Positions 24,135 through 35,731 of a DNA stretch of 64,000 nt are shown in pieces. This DNA is from Albifimbria verrucaria. Its lineage: Eukaryota; Ascomycota; Sordariomycetes; Hypocreales; Stachybotryaceae. The notes beneath the pieces were generated by a model. The model made no database searches and was not told where the DNA came from. It saw nothing but the letters and a program-made list of their open reading frames with translations. How positions within the stretch are numbered: position 1 is the first letter of the stretch; every line of letters starts with the position of its first letter. Position numbers and translations under genes: made by a program. Where the stretch lies: the NCBI GenBank assembly GCA_020081605.1, contig JAHREC010000018.1, forward strand, positions 3,100,001 through 3,164,000, given 5' to 3'.

Positions 24135-24961
24135 TGCCGAGGTTGACGCCGAACAACGATTGATGACGGGGGTGACGACACGGTGCTCGTAGTTTATGTG
24201 CACAGATGACGCAACGGCTGGATGCCTTCACGACCGGGTTTCCATCTGATGACGTTGGAGTTGGCTAATGTCTGCTATTACGCTTCGATACCCTTCACAA
24301 ACTTTTATTTGTCTTTTTAAATACTTTCATCCGATATCGAGGCCAAGCCCTCTTGCACAATGTTAGGCGAACTTGGGAGAGGCACTTTCTGGCATACTTT
24401 AACATTCAAGACGGCGGATGGTTGATTTGTTTAATGGTATGACGGCTTTGGACGTCTCATGTTACCGATGTATAAAGATCATAGACTTAATATCAATTAA
24501 TCGCGGCCATGAGCAACTGATTTTATACCGATGATTAGGAGCCATAACCCTTTTGTCCCAACTGTGTTGTGGTTTACAATTGCAGATGGCCGCGCAAAGA
24601 ATAGACCCATCTACCTTGTAGAGTTGACCACCGCGCAACACAGTCGAAAACGTTAGATGCCATAGAAAGGAAAAAGTCGTTGGTCTAAAATTAGTAGTGC
24701 GCTGTTGTTCCATCATTCACCGCTCCTTACAGGCCCCTATTGCAAACATGGCCGGGTTAGGCTGAGCGCAGGACCCTTTTTCTCGGCGACGAACAGGGCC
24801 CCGCCAGAACCACATGTAACAAACAAGGTGTCCATGCTCGTTTTCTTCGAGCCACCACCACCACCACCTTCACCCCGTCAAACCTCGACCGACTTCACGC
24901 AGGTCCCTCCCTCCCCCTCCATCTGCGGCGCGACATCGTCCGTTCTCACGACACCTTTACG
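24135..24961. other. intergenic spacer
   Basis: This 827 bp stretch between two plus-strand genes has no recognisable gene. The last 200 bp is C-rich and probably forms the leader of the APQ12-like gene. Confidence 0.5.
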
Positions 24962-25477
24962 ATGGACTCCTCGCTGACGGCGGTGCTGCTGCGGTCGCTG
25001 CTCCCGCGGAGCTGGCCGACTCCATCTCCACGCACGTGCTGCACCCAGATTCGCCCGTGCAAATACTCAAACGACGCGCCACCGTCGAGGCCGAACAGGT
25101 CCTGCGTGCGCTCTACCCCTGGTACAGCCTCTTATCGACCGAGCGGTTGCCCTTGCTGCCGAGAGCGAGGGCTTGGTGGGCGCGGTTGTGGCAATCACGC
25201 TCGTCACGACCGTCGTCATGGTCCTGATCTGGATTCAGCGACTGGCTATGTGGTTGACGCGCCTCGCCATGCGCCTCACCTTCTGGGCCATCCTCTTGGT
25301 CATCGTCGCGGCTGTCTGGCAGCGCGGCCCCTCGAGAGCGCGAGAGACGCGGCTGTTGTCCTGGGCAAGGTCGCGGGCTACCTCGCTGCGCTCAAGAACA
25401 TATGGCTCGAAGAGTACGATCGTTACGAATCGCAACAGACGAATAACGGTGGAGGACGAAGAAGCTCGAGGAGGTAA
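24962..25477 (+). CDS. APQ12: APQ12-like nuclear pore assembly membrane protein
   Basis: Small integral membrane protein of the nuclear envelope/ER, Apq12 family (nuclear pore assembly and biogenesis, membrane fluidity). Order: a short N-terminal helix, STHVLHPDSPVQILKRRATV, ALYPWYSLLS, then two adjacent hydrophobic segments (VGAVVAITLVTTVVMVLIWI and LTFWAILLVIVAAVWQRGP) separated by a basic hinge, then a helical tail (ESARDAAVVLGKVAGYLAAL) and a basic C-terminus. No intron is evident. Three missing bases break the frame: GG at 24993-24994, GG at 25145-25146 and CCCC at 25328-25331. Bridged length is about 172 aa, normal for fungal members. It is convergent with GPN3, with only 226 bp between stops. 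Confidence 0.78.
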   Translation: MDSSLTAVLLRSLLPRSWPTPSPRTCCTQIRPCKYSNDAPPSRPNRSCVRSTPGTASYRPSGCPCCRERGLGGRGCGNHARHDRRHGPDLDSATGYVVDAPRHAPHLLGHPLGHRRGCLAARPLESARDAAVVLGKVAGYLAALKNIWLEEYDRYESQQTNNGGGRRSSRR

Positions 25478-25703
25478 AGAGCAGGTCACAAGTTCACCCG
25501 GACCATCAATATACGAACACAAATTTATGACAATGACCCCAAAAATATATCCGAGAAGCCAGTAACTCTTGGTGGAAGAATCTACACAAGTTGCTTTGGC
25601 ATCAAACTACCAAACGCCAGCGCTATGCCTTTTTTTCCTCCTGAGATGATCTCTATATCCCATTGACTTTTGCCTCGTCCGTCATGGACATCATGCCCAC
25701 ACT

Positions 25704-26696
25704 TTATTCGTCATCGTCCACTTCTTCCTCGTCGTTGGGTTCCTTGGGGTCCTGAGCTTCGTGGAACTGAATGCAGTCGTCGATGTAGCTCAGAGTGGCA
25801 GCAATGCTGTCCTCGTCCGTCACATCAAGCTTCAAGTAGTTGATCATACTAAAGCTTTCGATCAGGCCAGCCACGGCTCGGTTGAGTCGTCGGAAGCTGG
25901 CTCCTTCATTACTTGGTCCTTTTCGTCTGGCCGCTTCGACTCGTCGTCCTCGCCTTCGGGTCCCTCGGCAGTTCGTCGTGCTCGTTCAACGGGGTCATCG
26001 TCAAGCAAGCCTACATCTGGGGTCAAGAATCTCTTGAGGTCCTTCTTCTTTACCTGGCCCTTGACTAGATCCATCTTGGACAAGATGTTAATGTGCGGCA
26101 CCTCCAGCATGAGCATGGCGCTCATGGCGCTAAGGGTTCCCGCGAAGAACTTAGCCCGGTCAACAACGAACGTGGCCTCGAGGAGGTAGACGGCTGCCAT
26201 GCGGATGTCAAGAGCACCGGGCTGCGTGAGGAACTTGACCAGGGCAGGGAGGATGGGCACGTGGGTATACAGCTCGATCTGGCCAGGCATGTCGAAAATG
26301 ATGAGGTATTCTTCGGTTATGGAGTCGAGAGCCTCGGTCAACCAGTCCAGGTTCTCCATGAGGAACTCGAAACAGTAGATGAGGCCTCCGTTAGGCCCGA
26401 GGCCAACCTCTTCCATAGCATCTTTGAGCGAGATGAGCTCCCTGATGTCGAGGTCGGGAGTGTGCTCGAAGGACTCGGCGGCGGGATCGAGGTTGACGTA
26501 GAAGGCAGAGCGGCGATTCAGCTGCAGGTGGGTAATGAGGGCAGCGGAGAAGGTGGACTGTGCAATATTGTCTTAGAAGGTGCTTTTCTTGTCTGTAGGC
26601 GAAGCTGTTTGGGAAATAGACGATGATTGACGACATGTGGTTGCATACCTTGCCGGCCCCGGCGGGGCCCATGATCATGGCGCCGAACTTACTCAT
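25704..26696 (-). CDS. GPN3: GPN-loop GTPase 3
   Basis: Small GTPase needed for assembly and nuclear import of RNA polymerase II, working with Gpn1. Two exons (26649-26696 and 25704-26557) with a 91 nt intron inside the P-loop. The P-loop is MGPAGAGKST. The G2/G3 regions are FYVNLDPAAE and DMPGQIELYTH, the signature GPN insert is LGPNGGLIYC, and the nucleotide-specificity motif appears as ILSKMDL. The C-terminal part has SFRRLNRAVAGLIESFSM and a highly acidic tail ending DDDE. One missing base at about 25905-25915 breaks the frame between an acidic linker and NEGASFRRL. Bridged length is 300 aa, typical. Gpn2 is the main alternative, but length and the ISLKDAMEEVGLGPNG context fit Gpn3. The gene is essential in yeast, which argues against a true loss. 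Confidence 0.9.
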
Positions 26697-27056
26697 GGTG
26701 AACACGGGAGTCAAGTAGGGACCAGAGCAATCTTGTTCAGGTGCAGCAGGGGTTATTGCCGAGCCTCGCGGACGCGCAGTCCTCTGTTGATTTGCAGACC
26801 GATAGACCGAACTGGGTTGTGTCGGTGATGAGTGAAAGTTCGATGCGAGGAGGGTGGGGCCCCGCATCGAAGGGACCTCAGCACATTACAGGCGCCTTAT
26901 CGCGCACTAAGTACTGAGGCAGGCAATGGTCTACTATACTGCCAGTCTTATCTTGTACTACTGACCTAAGATATAGTGCATAGATACTCTGACACACACT
27001 CGCTCTCCCTTACGCCTCGAGTACCTAGGTACCTACTACTGTACTATCGTGCCTGG

Positions 27057-27109
27057 TGAGGTAAGGTATGCCCTCAAATGAGGTAAGGCATGCTTCACAT
27101 GAGGTAAGG
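27057..27109. repeat. three direct repeats of TGAGGTAAGG
   Basis: Identical 10-mers start at 27057, 27079 and 27100, spaced 22 and 21 bases apart (about two helical turns). The second and third parts after the core are also alike. Function unknown. Confidence 0.75.
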
Positions 27110-28259
27110 GATACGTACCTTTGACAGTCAACGGTACGGTTAGTAAGCAGACGGCCCAGACCGTCTTTCTCTCAACCTCTAAGCAGTACCTCGCCTCACC
27201 TCACCTCATCCTACGGAACGGAGTAATGGAAGCCGCACCGAGACAACCGACGTTGATCCGGACGGAACCAGAGGCAGGGCTCTTACGAGACAGTACGACA
27301 ACGGGCGGTAAGCATGCACGGGAACGTATACGTGTCCGAAGGAGATTAGCCCACTAGTCTTGGAATTGACGACCCAGCTTATTGAGGTCCAATCCTACAA
27401 CTGTCTACGAGACAGCATGTACATACAGGAACGGGCGGGCGAGCGAAATATGTGATTGAGGGCGGGGTGGCCACGGAGCAAAGTGGGAATTTACGGTAGG
27501 TACCCGGCAGATAAGGGCGGTTTTTGGAGGGGTAGTGTTTTTTTTTTTTTTGCTCCCTTCCCTTCGGCGATGGCGCAAGAAGCGGCTTCTGTTGCGCTTG
27601 TTCCTTTCGATGCAGCCAGTCGGCGCCGCCATTTCGGGGCGTGTCCCAAAACTGCTGTTAGGGCCCGTTGCAACGCTACACGTGCAAGCACGAGACGACT
27701 GCGTAAGCCGCGAGTACCCTTAACAAAGGCCGAAAATTGCCGACCTTCGGACGCCAGTAGCCCAATCGTCCCGCCCGCTTGTACACCATGTAGAAATTGG
27801 CAATTTTTTTTTCTCTGTTCGTCCTTCTCTGGGACTCCTCTAGAACCCTCCAAGCGCCCAAGACCAATTCCAAGACATTACTAGCGGGCCCCTGTAAAAC
27901 ACTGCGCTACGGTTCTGGGACTTCCTGTACTTCGCGTTTCGCTCGGGTCCTCCGGGTCCCTGAAGTACCTCGCCATGTTAGTGGTCGGTACCCGTAACCC
28001 TCTTCGGAGTGTAGATACATGCTCATAGGCTAAAATTCACCGTTGTCGGTGCCCGGCCCCTTGTACCACCTGTACTGGAACTCCCCGCCCCCTCCTCTCC
28101 CTCCGTTCCCTCAACGACCCTTGGGCTCTCAAATCGGCTCTCCGCTCTCCGACTACTTTTTCTCCCCTCATCCTCCTGCTCCAGATTCTTTTCTTCTTCC
28201 CTCTTCATTCACCCTCAACCATCTTCATCATCCAATCTCCTCCTTTTAGGTGTTTCGTG

Positions 28260-28331
28260 GTACGTTGCCATTCATCGTTGGCCAGTCTTGGCTTGGTTTA
28301 TCCATCTTCTAACATTGATTGTCATCAATAG
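28260..28331 (+). other. probable 5' UTR intron of SAM synthetase
   Basis: A GTACGT donor at 28260, a TCTAAC branch-like site at about 28308-28313 and an AATAG acceptor at 28331 define a 72 nt intron 110 bp before the start codon. The flanks are C+T-rich leader. Inferred from signals only. Confidence 0.45.
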
Positions 28332-28441
28332 TGACCAACCCCACCGGGTACACATTGCGAGTTAATACCACTTGTTTTTCTCTCGACGTCTTCAGCCGCT
28401 TCTCTTTTTTCCCTCTTCCACACAACCCCTATACCCTCAAA

Positions 28442-29781
28442 ATGACTGTCAACGGTACCAACGGCGCCAACGGCGCTGCCTTCAAGCACTACAACGATGG
28501 CACTTTCCTGTTCACCGTAAGACCCTCTTCCACCCCTCGCCTGGCCTCGTGCGCTGGTGAATAGCCCCCTTTTTTCCTCATATTAACCAAATGTCTACAG
28601 TCCGAGTCCGTCGGTGAGGGTCACCCTGATAAGATTGCCGATCAGGTCTCAGATGCTATCCTCGATGCCTGCCTGGCCCAGGACCCTCTGTCCAAGGTCG
28701 CTTGCGAGACCGCCACCAAGACTGGTATGATCATGGTCTTCGGTGAGATCACCACCAAGGCCAAGCTCGACTACCAGAAGGTCGTCCGTGACGCCATCAA
28801 GGACATCGGTTACGATGACTCCGACAAGGGCTTCGACTACAAGACCTGCAACCTGCTCGTTGCCATTGAGCAGCAGTCCCCTGATATCGCTCAGGGTCTC
28901 CACTACGAGGAGGCTCTCGAGAAGCTCGGTGCCGGTGACCAGGGTATCATGTTCGGTTATGCCACCGATGAGACCCCTGAGCTGTTCCCCTGACCCTCCA
29001 GCTCGCCCACAAGCTGAACGCTGCCATGTCTGCTGCCCGCCGTGACGGCTCTCTGCCCTGGTTGCGCCCCGACACCAAGACCCAGGTCACCATTGAGTAC
29101 AAGCACGACAACGGTGCCGTTGTTCCCCAGCGTGTCCACACCGTCGTCGTCTCTGCCCAGCACTCTGCCGACATCACCACCGAGCAGCTCCGCAAGGAGA
29201 TCAAGGAGAAGATCATCAAGGCCACCATCCCTGCCAAGTACCTCGATGAGAACACTGTCTACCACGTAAGTTGACTCAGGTCCAAGTCTTGGCACACAGT
29301 TTGCTAATTCCCTCAACAGATCCAGCCCTCTGGCCTCTTCATCATTGGTGGTCCCCAGGGTGACGCCGGTCTGACCGGCCGTAAGATCATTGTCGACACC
29401 TACGGTGGCTGGGGTGCCCACGGTGGTGGTGCCTTCTCCGGTAAGGACTTCTCCAAGGTCGACCGCTCTGCCGCCTACGTCGGCCGCTGGATCGCCAAGT
29501 CCCTCGTCAACGCCGGCCTTGCCCGTCGTGCCCTTGTTCAGCTCTCCTACGCCATTGGTGTTGCCGAGCCCCTGTCCATCTACGTCGACACCTACGGCAC
29601 CTCCAACAAGACCTCCGATGAGCTGGTCGAGATCATCCGCAAGAACTTTGACCTGCGTCCCGGTGTCATTGTCCGCGAGCTGAACCTCGACCGCCCCATC
29701 TACCTCCAGACCGCCAAGAACGGTCACTTCGGTACCAACCAGAGCTTCACCTGGGAGCAGCCCAAGGAGCTCAAGTTCTAA
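28442..29781 (+). CDS. SAM2: S-adenosylmethionine synthetase
   Basis: Cytosolic methionine adenosyltransferase that makes SAM from methionine and ATP. Three exons with introns 28517-28600 and 29266-29319. Signature motifs are [15 protein letters not shown] near the N-terminus, [16 protein letters not shown] (hexapeptide region), [20 protein letters not shown], and the P-loop-like GGGAFSGKD. Length is 400 aa when bridged, near the usual 382-395. One missing C in the C run 28987-28990 turns [10 protein letters not shown] into an early stop at LFP. The enzyme is otherwise perfectly conserved, so this is almost certainly a consensus error. Codon use is strongly biased toward C-ending codons, as in highly expressed fungal genes, and the leader is pyrimidine-rich with a likely intron. 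Confidence 0.95.
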
Positions 29782-32700
29782 GCTCATGTCCCATACAGGC
29801 ATATAGAGCATCGGGGGATATTCAACAGTCCCTCCACACGCAGCTATAACGTAGATCTTTCACGGGTCCATTTGGATGGCAATTAAGACGGCGTACGGTT
29901 CTCAACGATACCTGGGTTTCCCGCACTGGAGCGTGGGACGGCGGTTAGGCTTTTCATTTTTTACGACCTTATAAACACCTTTTGCTTTTATTTCCTTTGT
30001 TTTGTCACGACTTCAGATTTGTCCTACCATAAACTAGGACAAGGTGATGGCATCTTTCAACAAAGATGCAATATCGGGCGTGCCTGTTTTGGCGCGGGAC
30101 AGGTCAAGAAGACAAAAACAAGGGGTTTGCATTATGAGATACCCTTCCCCAAGGGTCAACGGGAAGCGTGCATATCGGCGTTTACGGGAAAACAAAAGAA
30201 TTTCAACATCTTTGATTTCCTGTTTCTCTCGCCAAGCTAGTGCAGTCTTTGGCGGAGCGGGGATTACGGGAAGGCGATTAGGGACGGGGTGACGGCGCTG
30301 GATAGAAGAGCGGGTAGTCTCTCTCGTACAAGACAGGGAGCCCGTTGCTGCATCTCTCATAGAAAGCAGCTAGAGTTCAATATACAAGCCATGTCGGCGT
30401 ACGAAAATCTTTGTTTGTCCTTGGGTGATTTCCTAATAGAAACCCAGTGCCTACATTATCAAACACGGCGAATGATATAGTCGGTGAGCCTGTGTAGTCT
30501 GGGTCTAAATATGATGTCTCTAACCGCCTTGAAACTGTGTGTCATTATTGCAACAAGACCTAGTTGTAGGCCAGTACTTGATTGACCATCTGGGCTTCAA
30601 ACCCTCGAGTTGAGCACACTACTTCATCCTTCAGAGGTGGCGTAGTTGTTGACTTGTGATGAGCTGAAACAAATTCAAGGTATGGTTGAGTGCATGATAT
30701 GCAGTTGACTCCAAGACCATGTTCGAAACGGAGACTATGTGACCAAAGTACTAACCAAGCAGGCGCAAGATGCAGGCTCTGTGATAAACCTCTTGAGTAA
30801 GGCGATACAAGTCTCAGCCTGAAGACGACACTTCGTAAACAGTAAGTGCTAGCGCCTTTACTGAGATTTCTAATCATGTCACAACCTCAGACAATTAACA
30901 TGTTGGTTTTCTTATGTGTCGTTGCGCAAGGCTTACATGACGAGCTGCAGCATTCCTTTCTTAGTGCTAAATAGTGTATCATATCGCAGGCAGCTCTAGA
31001 TTGGTGGAACATACATTCACATACCGAGGGCCGAGAACTGCCAGCATACTGAGAAAAATGTCTCCAAATAGGGAAACGAAAAGGCTACGTGCGTGGCTCG
31101 TCATACATAGAAGTTGAATTAGTCCATCCACCTGCTAAAATATTGTTGATTGATAAGAAGAAAAATCCATCTCTCATAGCAAAAGGATCACATTTAGACC
31201 TCATTGGTTGAAGAGTTGAGGCAATTTATAATGTAAATGCTAGAATTCGTGCAAGATGACCATTGTGTATTGCTTTCTTCAAAGACGCAGCTAATGATAG
31301 AAATCCTCTGGCAGAGTTCTTTGGCATTCAAGACAGGTGATTGAACTAAGCCCAGGTACAGTAACAAGTGCTCTGAGATATAAGATATCGCTTCCCGAAT
31401 AGTTGTATATGCTGCCCAAACCAGACCTTTCACGAATAAGGGTCACTGGTTTAACAACACGTCAAGGTGAGGGCTCACCATCTGTGCCGGATGGATAACC
31501 AAGAACAATGACGTGGCGTACACAAGCAGGACAACAAGACAACCTGCTCTTGGGATGGAGCGAAAGCCATCACTTACTCACAAACCACGGGTAAGTGGAT
31601 CATTCCAGCAAACCACTACAAACTCCGAGACTCGGCCGGAGAGGTCACATCTCAAAGAGGTGGTATGTAGGGTATCGCCATTCTCTGGCGTTATTGTCCA
31701 TCCCGGCTCTCGGGTGTGCGCTGGCCACCCGAATTACGCGAATGCACGGAATCACGGCGCAGCACAGTCCACCACGTTATCGGAATTAAGAAGGGTTTCA
31801 ATATCAACGTTGTGTTTTACCATGAAGAAGGGGGTCCCCGTGCCACGTCAGTCGAGGTGCAGAAGGTGGGAAGCATGGATTGGAAATTGGCCATGGCTCC
31901 TTGAAGGGTTGCGCAAGCTTAATGTTAATGTTAACGATAATGACTTGAATCATGAAAGAGCGATGAGAAGGAGGGAATGTTGAGTCTTGGTGTCCGATAT
32001 TTTGAAAGGCAACAGCCCGGAGAGTGCCGGAGTTGTCAGTTTCAACGTTGGAATGGGTGGAAAGACAAAAGGCAGTAGTAGACTGCGGGACGGAAGGTTT
32101 CGTTGCAAACTTGAGGCTCTAGCCCATGGTCCATAAGGACCACAGCAAGAGTCTGGTACCCGGTTTTGTTGTCCGTGCTTCCTGCAGCAACCGACAACCG
32201 ACAGTCCGACAATGGAGGTGGTCTGATTCTTGCCTCGAAGCCGGATGCCACACTGTCATCTCACGGACCGTCTGAGCAAACTGACAGAACACGGCCTGTG
32301 CTGGCCGAATATGACAATCTTCATTGATGGCGTCGACGCCCGTTGGAGCATCCTTTCATTCGCTATCCTACACCAGGAGCGCCACCTCGGCTGGTTGGGA
32401 ACCCGGGACTCACTATGATAACCTCACGATTCAGGCCGGGGAGGGATGCATGGCTGAGGAACTTTTGGACGAATACCCGCATGGCATTTTTTCAGGCTAC
32501 AGGGCTGGAGAGAACAAGGTTGGACGGATTAGGGTTGACGAAACGCCTTCGGTCGAGGTGAAGAAGCCTATTCTATTCCTGGTGTTTTAGCCAAGCCTGG
32601 AACGTGGGACGGCGAACTTTGAAGTCCAATGAGGAAAGCAGTCGACGATGCATACCTGCCTGATGGTTTTGGCTGATGGACTGATTCTACCTGTCTCTTG

Positions 32701-35093
32701 CATCCGTCAGATGTCGGGGGTGTCGTCGGTTATGGCATGCAGTGGCGGCTGTTGTGTAGCTCATTGTGACGTGATTGTCAACAATACCACGCCCGAACCT
32801 GTGCCAATCTACGTGTTGCATGGAACCGACGCAAGGATTGTAATCTCAGACAATGCATCAACAATAACACAATACCCTAGAGGTCAGAGGCATAGAGAGA
32901 ATTGTAATGGGAGGTGTGATGCCCGCCCATCCGAATTGAGCATGCACGCTTCCCGATGGGTGCAACAGCCTTCGGCCGTATCAACGGCGTGGGACCCATA
33001 TTGAGGCGGTATGGAAAAGGCTATTCCATGTGGTAAGCCATGGGTTACGACGGTATGATCCGGCCTTGTTTTGCGAACAAGAAGTCTCGCCATCTCACAT
33101 CTCGTTTAGGGAGTAGCCTGTCAATCCCGGCGACGCCTCGCAGCGACGGGATCAAGCTTCAGGCGACGGGGCAAGGTTTCAAGGGGTTGCAATGAGCGAA
33201 ACATGACCGCTGAGCCAAGAAGGAGCTAGCAGAAGTGCGCGGGAAACCCGCCTCGCTTACATGCAGGTGATTGCCAAGGAGCGTACGGAGGACCAAGGCG
33301 TGGATGGTGGACGATGGACGATGGACGCAGGCCAAAAGGCAAGGCAAGGCGAGACAGACAGAGGCAGGGCTGGCGTCGGTGCTCCGTGCGTAGTGGGGCC
33401 GAGGCGGGCGGGCACTAAGCCCCATTCGGGCGTCAATGGACACGGAACCGGCATGTCTTGATCATTTTGGTACAACAATACCAAGGGACAATAGAACGCC
33501 TCTTTTGACTCCACCATTGATGCTGAGCTACCGCCTGCGAGAGGGGGACAATACCTGCCGACACAATCCGAAATGTGGTGGCTTTCGGATGGTTTCATTT
33601 TTTTACTCCATCGGCCGACTCTTCGGTTAACGGCGAGCACGTCTGTATTTCTGCCTCTCCGGAAGACCTGTGGTTTGAGGAGGGGAGGGAAGGGAGGGGT
33701 CCTCCAACAACATGAAGACTACGTGCGGGTCAGCATCAACACCAACACCAACACCAACATCCGGTGGGCGCCATGGCTATTGTGTAGCCCGCCAATATCT
33801 CCGAACCCTGGAAAAGGGTTACATGGTCCCCTTTCAAAACTCGCGGTCGCGTAAATTGGCCCACCGCTTTCCCTCCCCTTCCCACACACCCTTCCTCTTG
33901 CATGCCATGTCATTGACAATACTAATGGCGTGGCGGCTTGAATAGCGGCAACCCGCCGGAATGGTACACCAGGAGCATACCCATGGTGTCCGTCCGTCAA
34001 CTCCCCATTGTGCCGCACCTTCTTGGCCACGTACGTGCGTCACCGGAACATGTCATGGGGCGGGAGAAACGTTGAGCGCGGCACGAATCAGATGGGGCAA
34101 TGAGAGGGCGCGGAGGGCTTGGCCGGGAGCAAAGCTTGTTCCTCCTTGCTCTCGTCACAAATCCCTTTCCGCCAACTCTCCTCTCTTTTCGCTTGCCTCC
34201 AGGACTGAATGGGGGTGTCCGTGTGATTGTGAGGTAGAATGGAGGGGTGTGGCATCACACTCTTTGTATAGCATTGTCGGACTTTACAGCACGTCAAGAA
34301 GGAAAAAAGTCAAGGGAGCTAGGCGGATCATTTGTGTTCGGGATTTGAATCCTTAATTGACCGCAAATCAAGTGATTCAATGCCTTTTGCGTTGTCCTTG
34401 CCTACCGAGTACATAATCATGGTCTCCTCACTCCTCCATCCCAGATCCCATCTCTCAAGTACACACTTCAACAGCTTCAGTCCTCGAGTCAAACTCCCTA
34501 TAAGAGCTGAGCTTCAAACAAGGCACTTCGTCCTCGCGTCTCGGTTTTGAGAAGAAGGGAAAAACATCACGATCTACAGCCAGCTGAACGCAGCCACCGA
34601 TTGGGAAGCCGTCATTCCAGCATCATACTCGACCGTGTAAGCTGCAGGACTGGCTCTGCTCCGCCCCCAAATACCAGCTTGTTTCTTTTTCCTTGACTCG
34701 ACTCCTGGTCTTTTCTCGGGCCATTAGACCGCTCCTACCAACGGGGCGCAAACCGGACAGGCATCCTTGGGGTAACCGCCAGTGGCGCAAGACTTCTTGT
34801 CTGGAGGAAGCCGCCTCGGCTCGTGTCGTTCGTCCACTCTACTGGGATTCAACTAACCCCTGCGCACACCACTACCGCTGCTCTTTTCTGCAAGCCTTAT
34901 TGCTAGCTAAAGAGCATTTCCGAGGCGCTGCGAGAGGCTCGGAAAAGGTATCCGGCAGAAAGCTTCCTCGCTTCCCCTAGATATAATACCCTCCCTCACC
35001 CAGTCATCCGTCCTTTTTCCTACACCACATCTAGAAGGATCACTACACATACACAACATTACCCTCATCACCCATCAGTAGATCGCTGATTAG
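29782..35093. other. 5.3 kb gene-free region
   Basis: The longest stretch without a convincing gene. Open frames are short, overlapping and unlike any family I know. 30480-31440 is more AT-rich than its surroundings. 33728-33754 holds a CAACAC-type simple repeat. 34560-35090 is C+T-rich and probably promoter/leader of the gene at 35094. I see no terminal repeats, reverse transcriptase or transposase motif. It could hold a non-coding RNA or a lineage-specific gene, but nothing here supports a call. Confidence 0.5.
33728..33754. repeat. CAACAC simple repeat
   Basis: About four tandem copies of a CAACAC-type unit within the gene-free region. Confidence 0.7.
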
Positions 35094-35731
35094 ATGATGG
35101 ACATGGCGACACACACTGAGACAGACTCTTCGAACGGAGTTCCCAAGAACAACGCTCAGCAGCAACCACTGGCAGACAGCCCCCGCCCGCATATACACCA
35201 CCAAGACCACGAGTACTGGACCTCGCTGCCCTGGCTGCACTTGAGATCCAGCAATCTCAATCACAACAACACCCTTCCCTACAGTTCGTCCGGCCCATGT
35301 GGACATCACTGCTCAACAATGCGGCAGAGGAGCAAGATGATGCAGAGGGCATCTCGCCCATCAGTCTGCGTATCAACACATCCGTCAACGTGACCAAGAG
35401 CAACAACCTCATCTGCTTGTCAGCCACGCCAGCAGACCACGCCAACGCCATTGCTCAGGCCGTGGTACAGGCCATCCAGAGGAACAGCTCTGGTCAGTGC
35501 GGCATCCCAATGATTGACGAAGACGGTCGTCCACGGCCAGTCAACATTGAGGTAGACGCCAGCATGGTCGTCGAAGGCTCAGGAAATGTCATTGGTGGAC
35601 AAGAAATTATTTCGCAGGTTATCAATGGGAGGAGCTATTCCCAAGGGCTACGACGAAGGAGAGATGAGGATGATCAGGTAGAGGCGGAGAGCTCAGAGGC
35701 CCCAGCCAAACGAAGGCGGTCAAGCCAGTGA
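35094..35731 (+). CDS. small conserved fungal protein with glycine-turn beta motif and NLS tail
   Basis: Not a named family. One missing G at 35218-35219 breaks the frame. Bridged, it is about 212 aa without introns. The N-terminus (to about residue 65) is Gln/His/Asn-rich and disordered. Then comes an ordered part: ISLRINTSVNVTKSNNLICL, a helix (HANAIAQAVVQAIQRN), GQCGIPMIDEDGRPRPVNIE and DASMVVEGSGNVIGG. The alternating polar/hydrophobic strands with Gly-Asn turns suggest a small beta fold. The C-terminus (RRRRDEDDQ... then KRRR) looks like a bipartite nuclear localisation signal. I believe similar proteins occur in other Sordariomycetes, but that is from memory. It stands alone, with large spacers on both sides. 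Confidence 0.7.

Larger units (their letters stand above)
26697..28441. other. divergent spacer with short repeats and T tract
   Basis: 1.7 kb between divergent GPN3 and SAM synthetase. No gene. It contains TACCTAGGTACCTACT at 27022-27037, a TGAGGTAAGG triplicate (27057-27109), a T14 tract near 27538-27551, and a C+T-rich leader with a likely intron just before the SAM synthetase start. Confidence 0.55.

Noticed and set aside
28957..29811. 284-codon open frame opposite the SAM synthetase
   Set aside because: It is antisense to a perfectly conserved enzyme with strong C-ending codon bias, which leaves stop-free shadow frames. Its Val/Gly/Leu/Asp-rich composition is typical of such shadows.
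34325..34380. T-arm-like GGATTCAAATCCC on the minus strand
   Set aside because: The arm does not pair properly and no acceptor stem, D arm or anticodon arm can be drawn around it.
29782..35093. Transposon relic
   Set aside because: No terminal repeats, target-site duplications or reverse transcriptase/transposase motifs could be found by eye.
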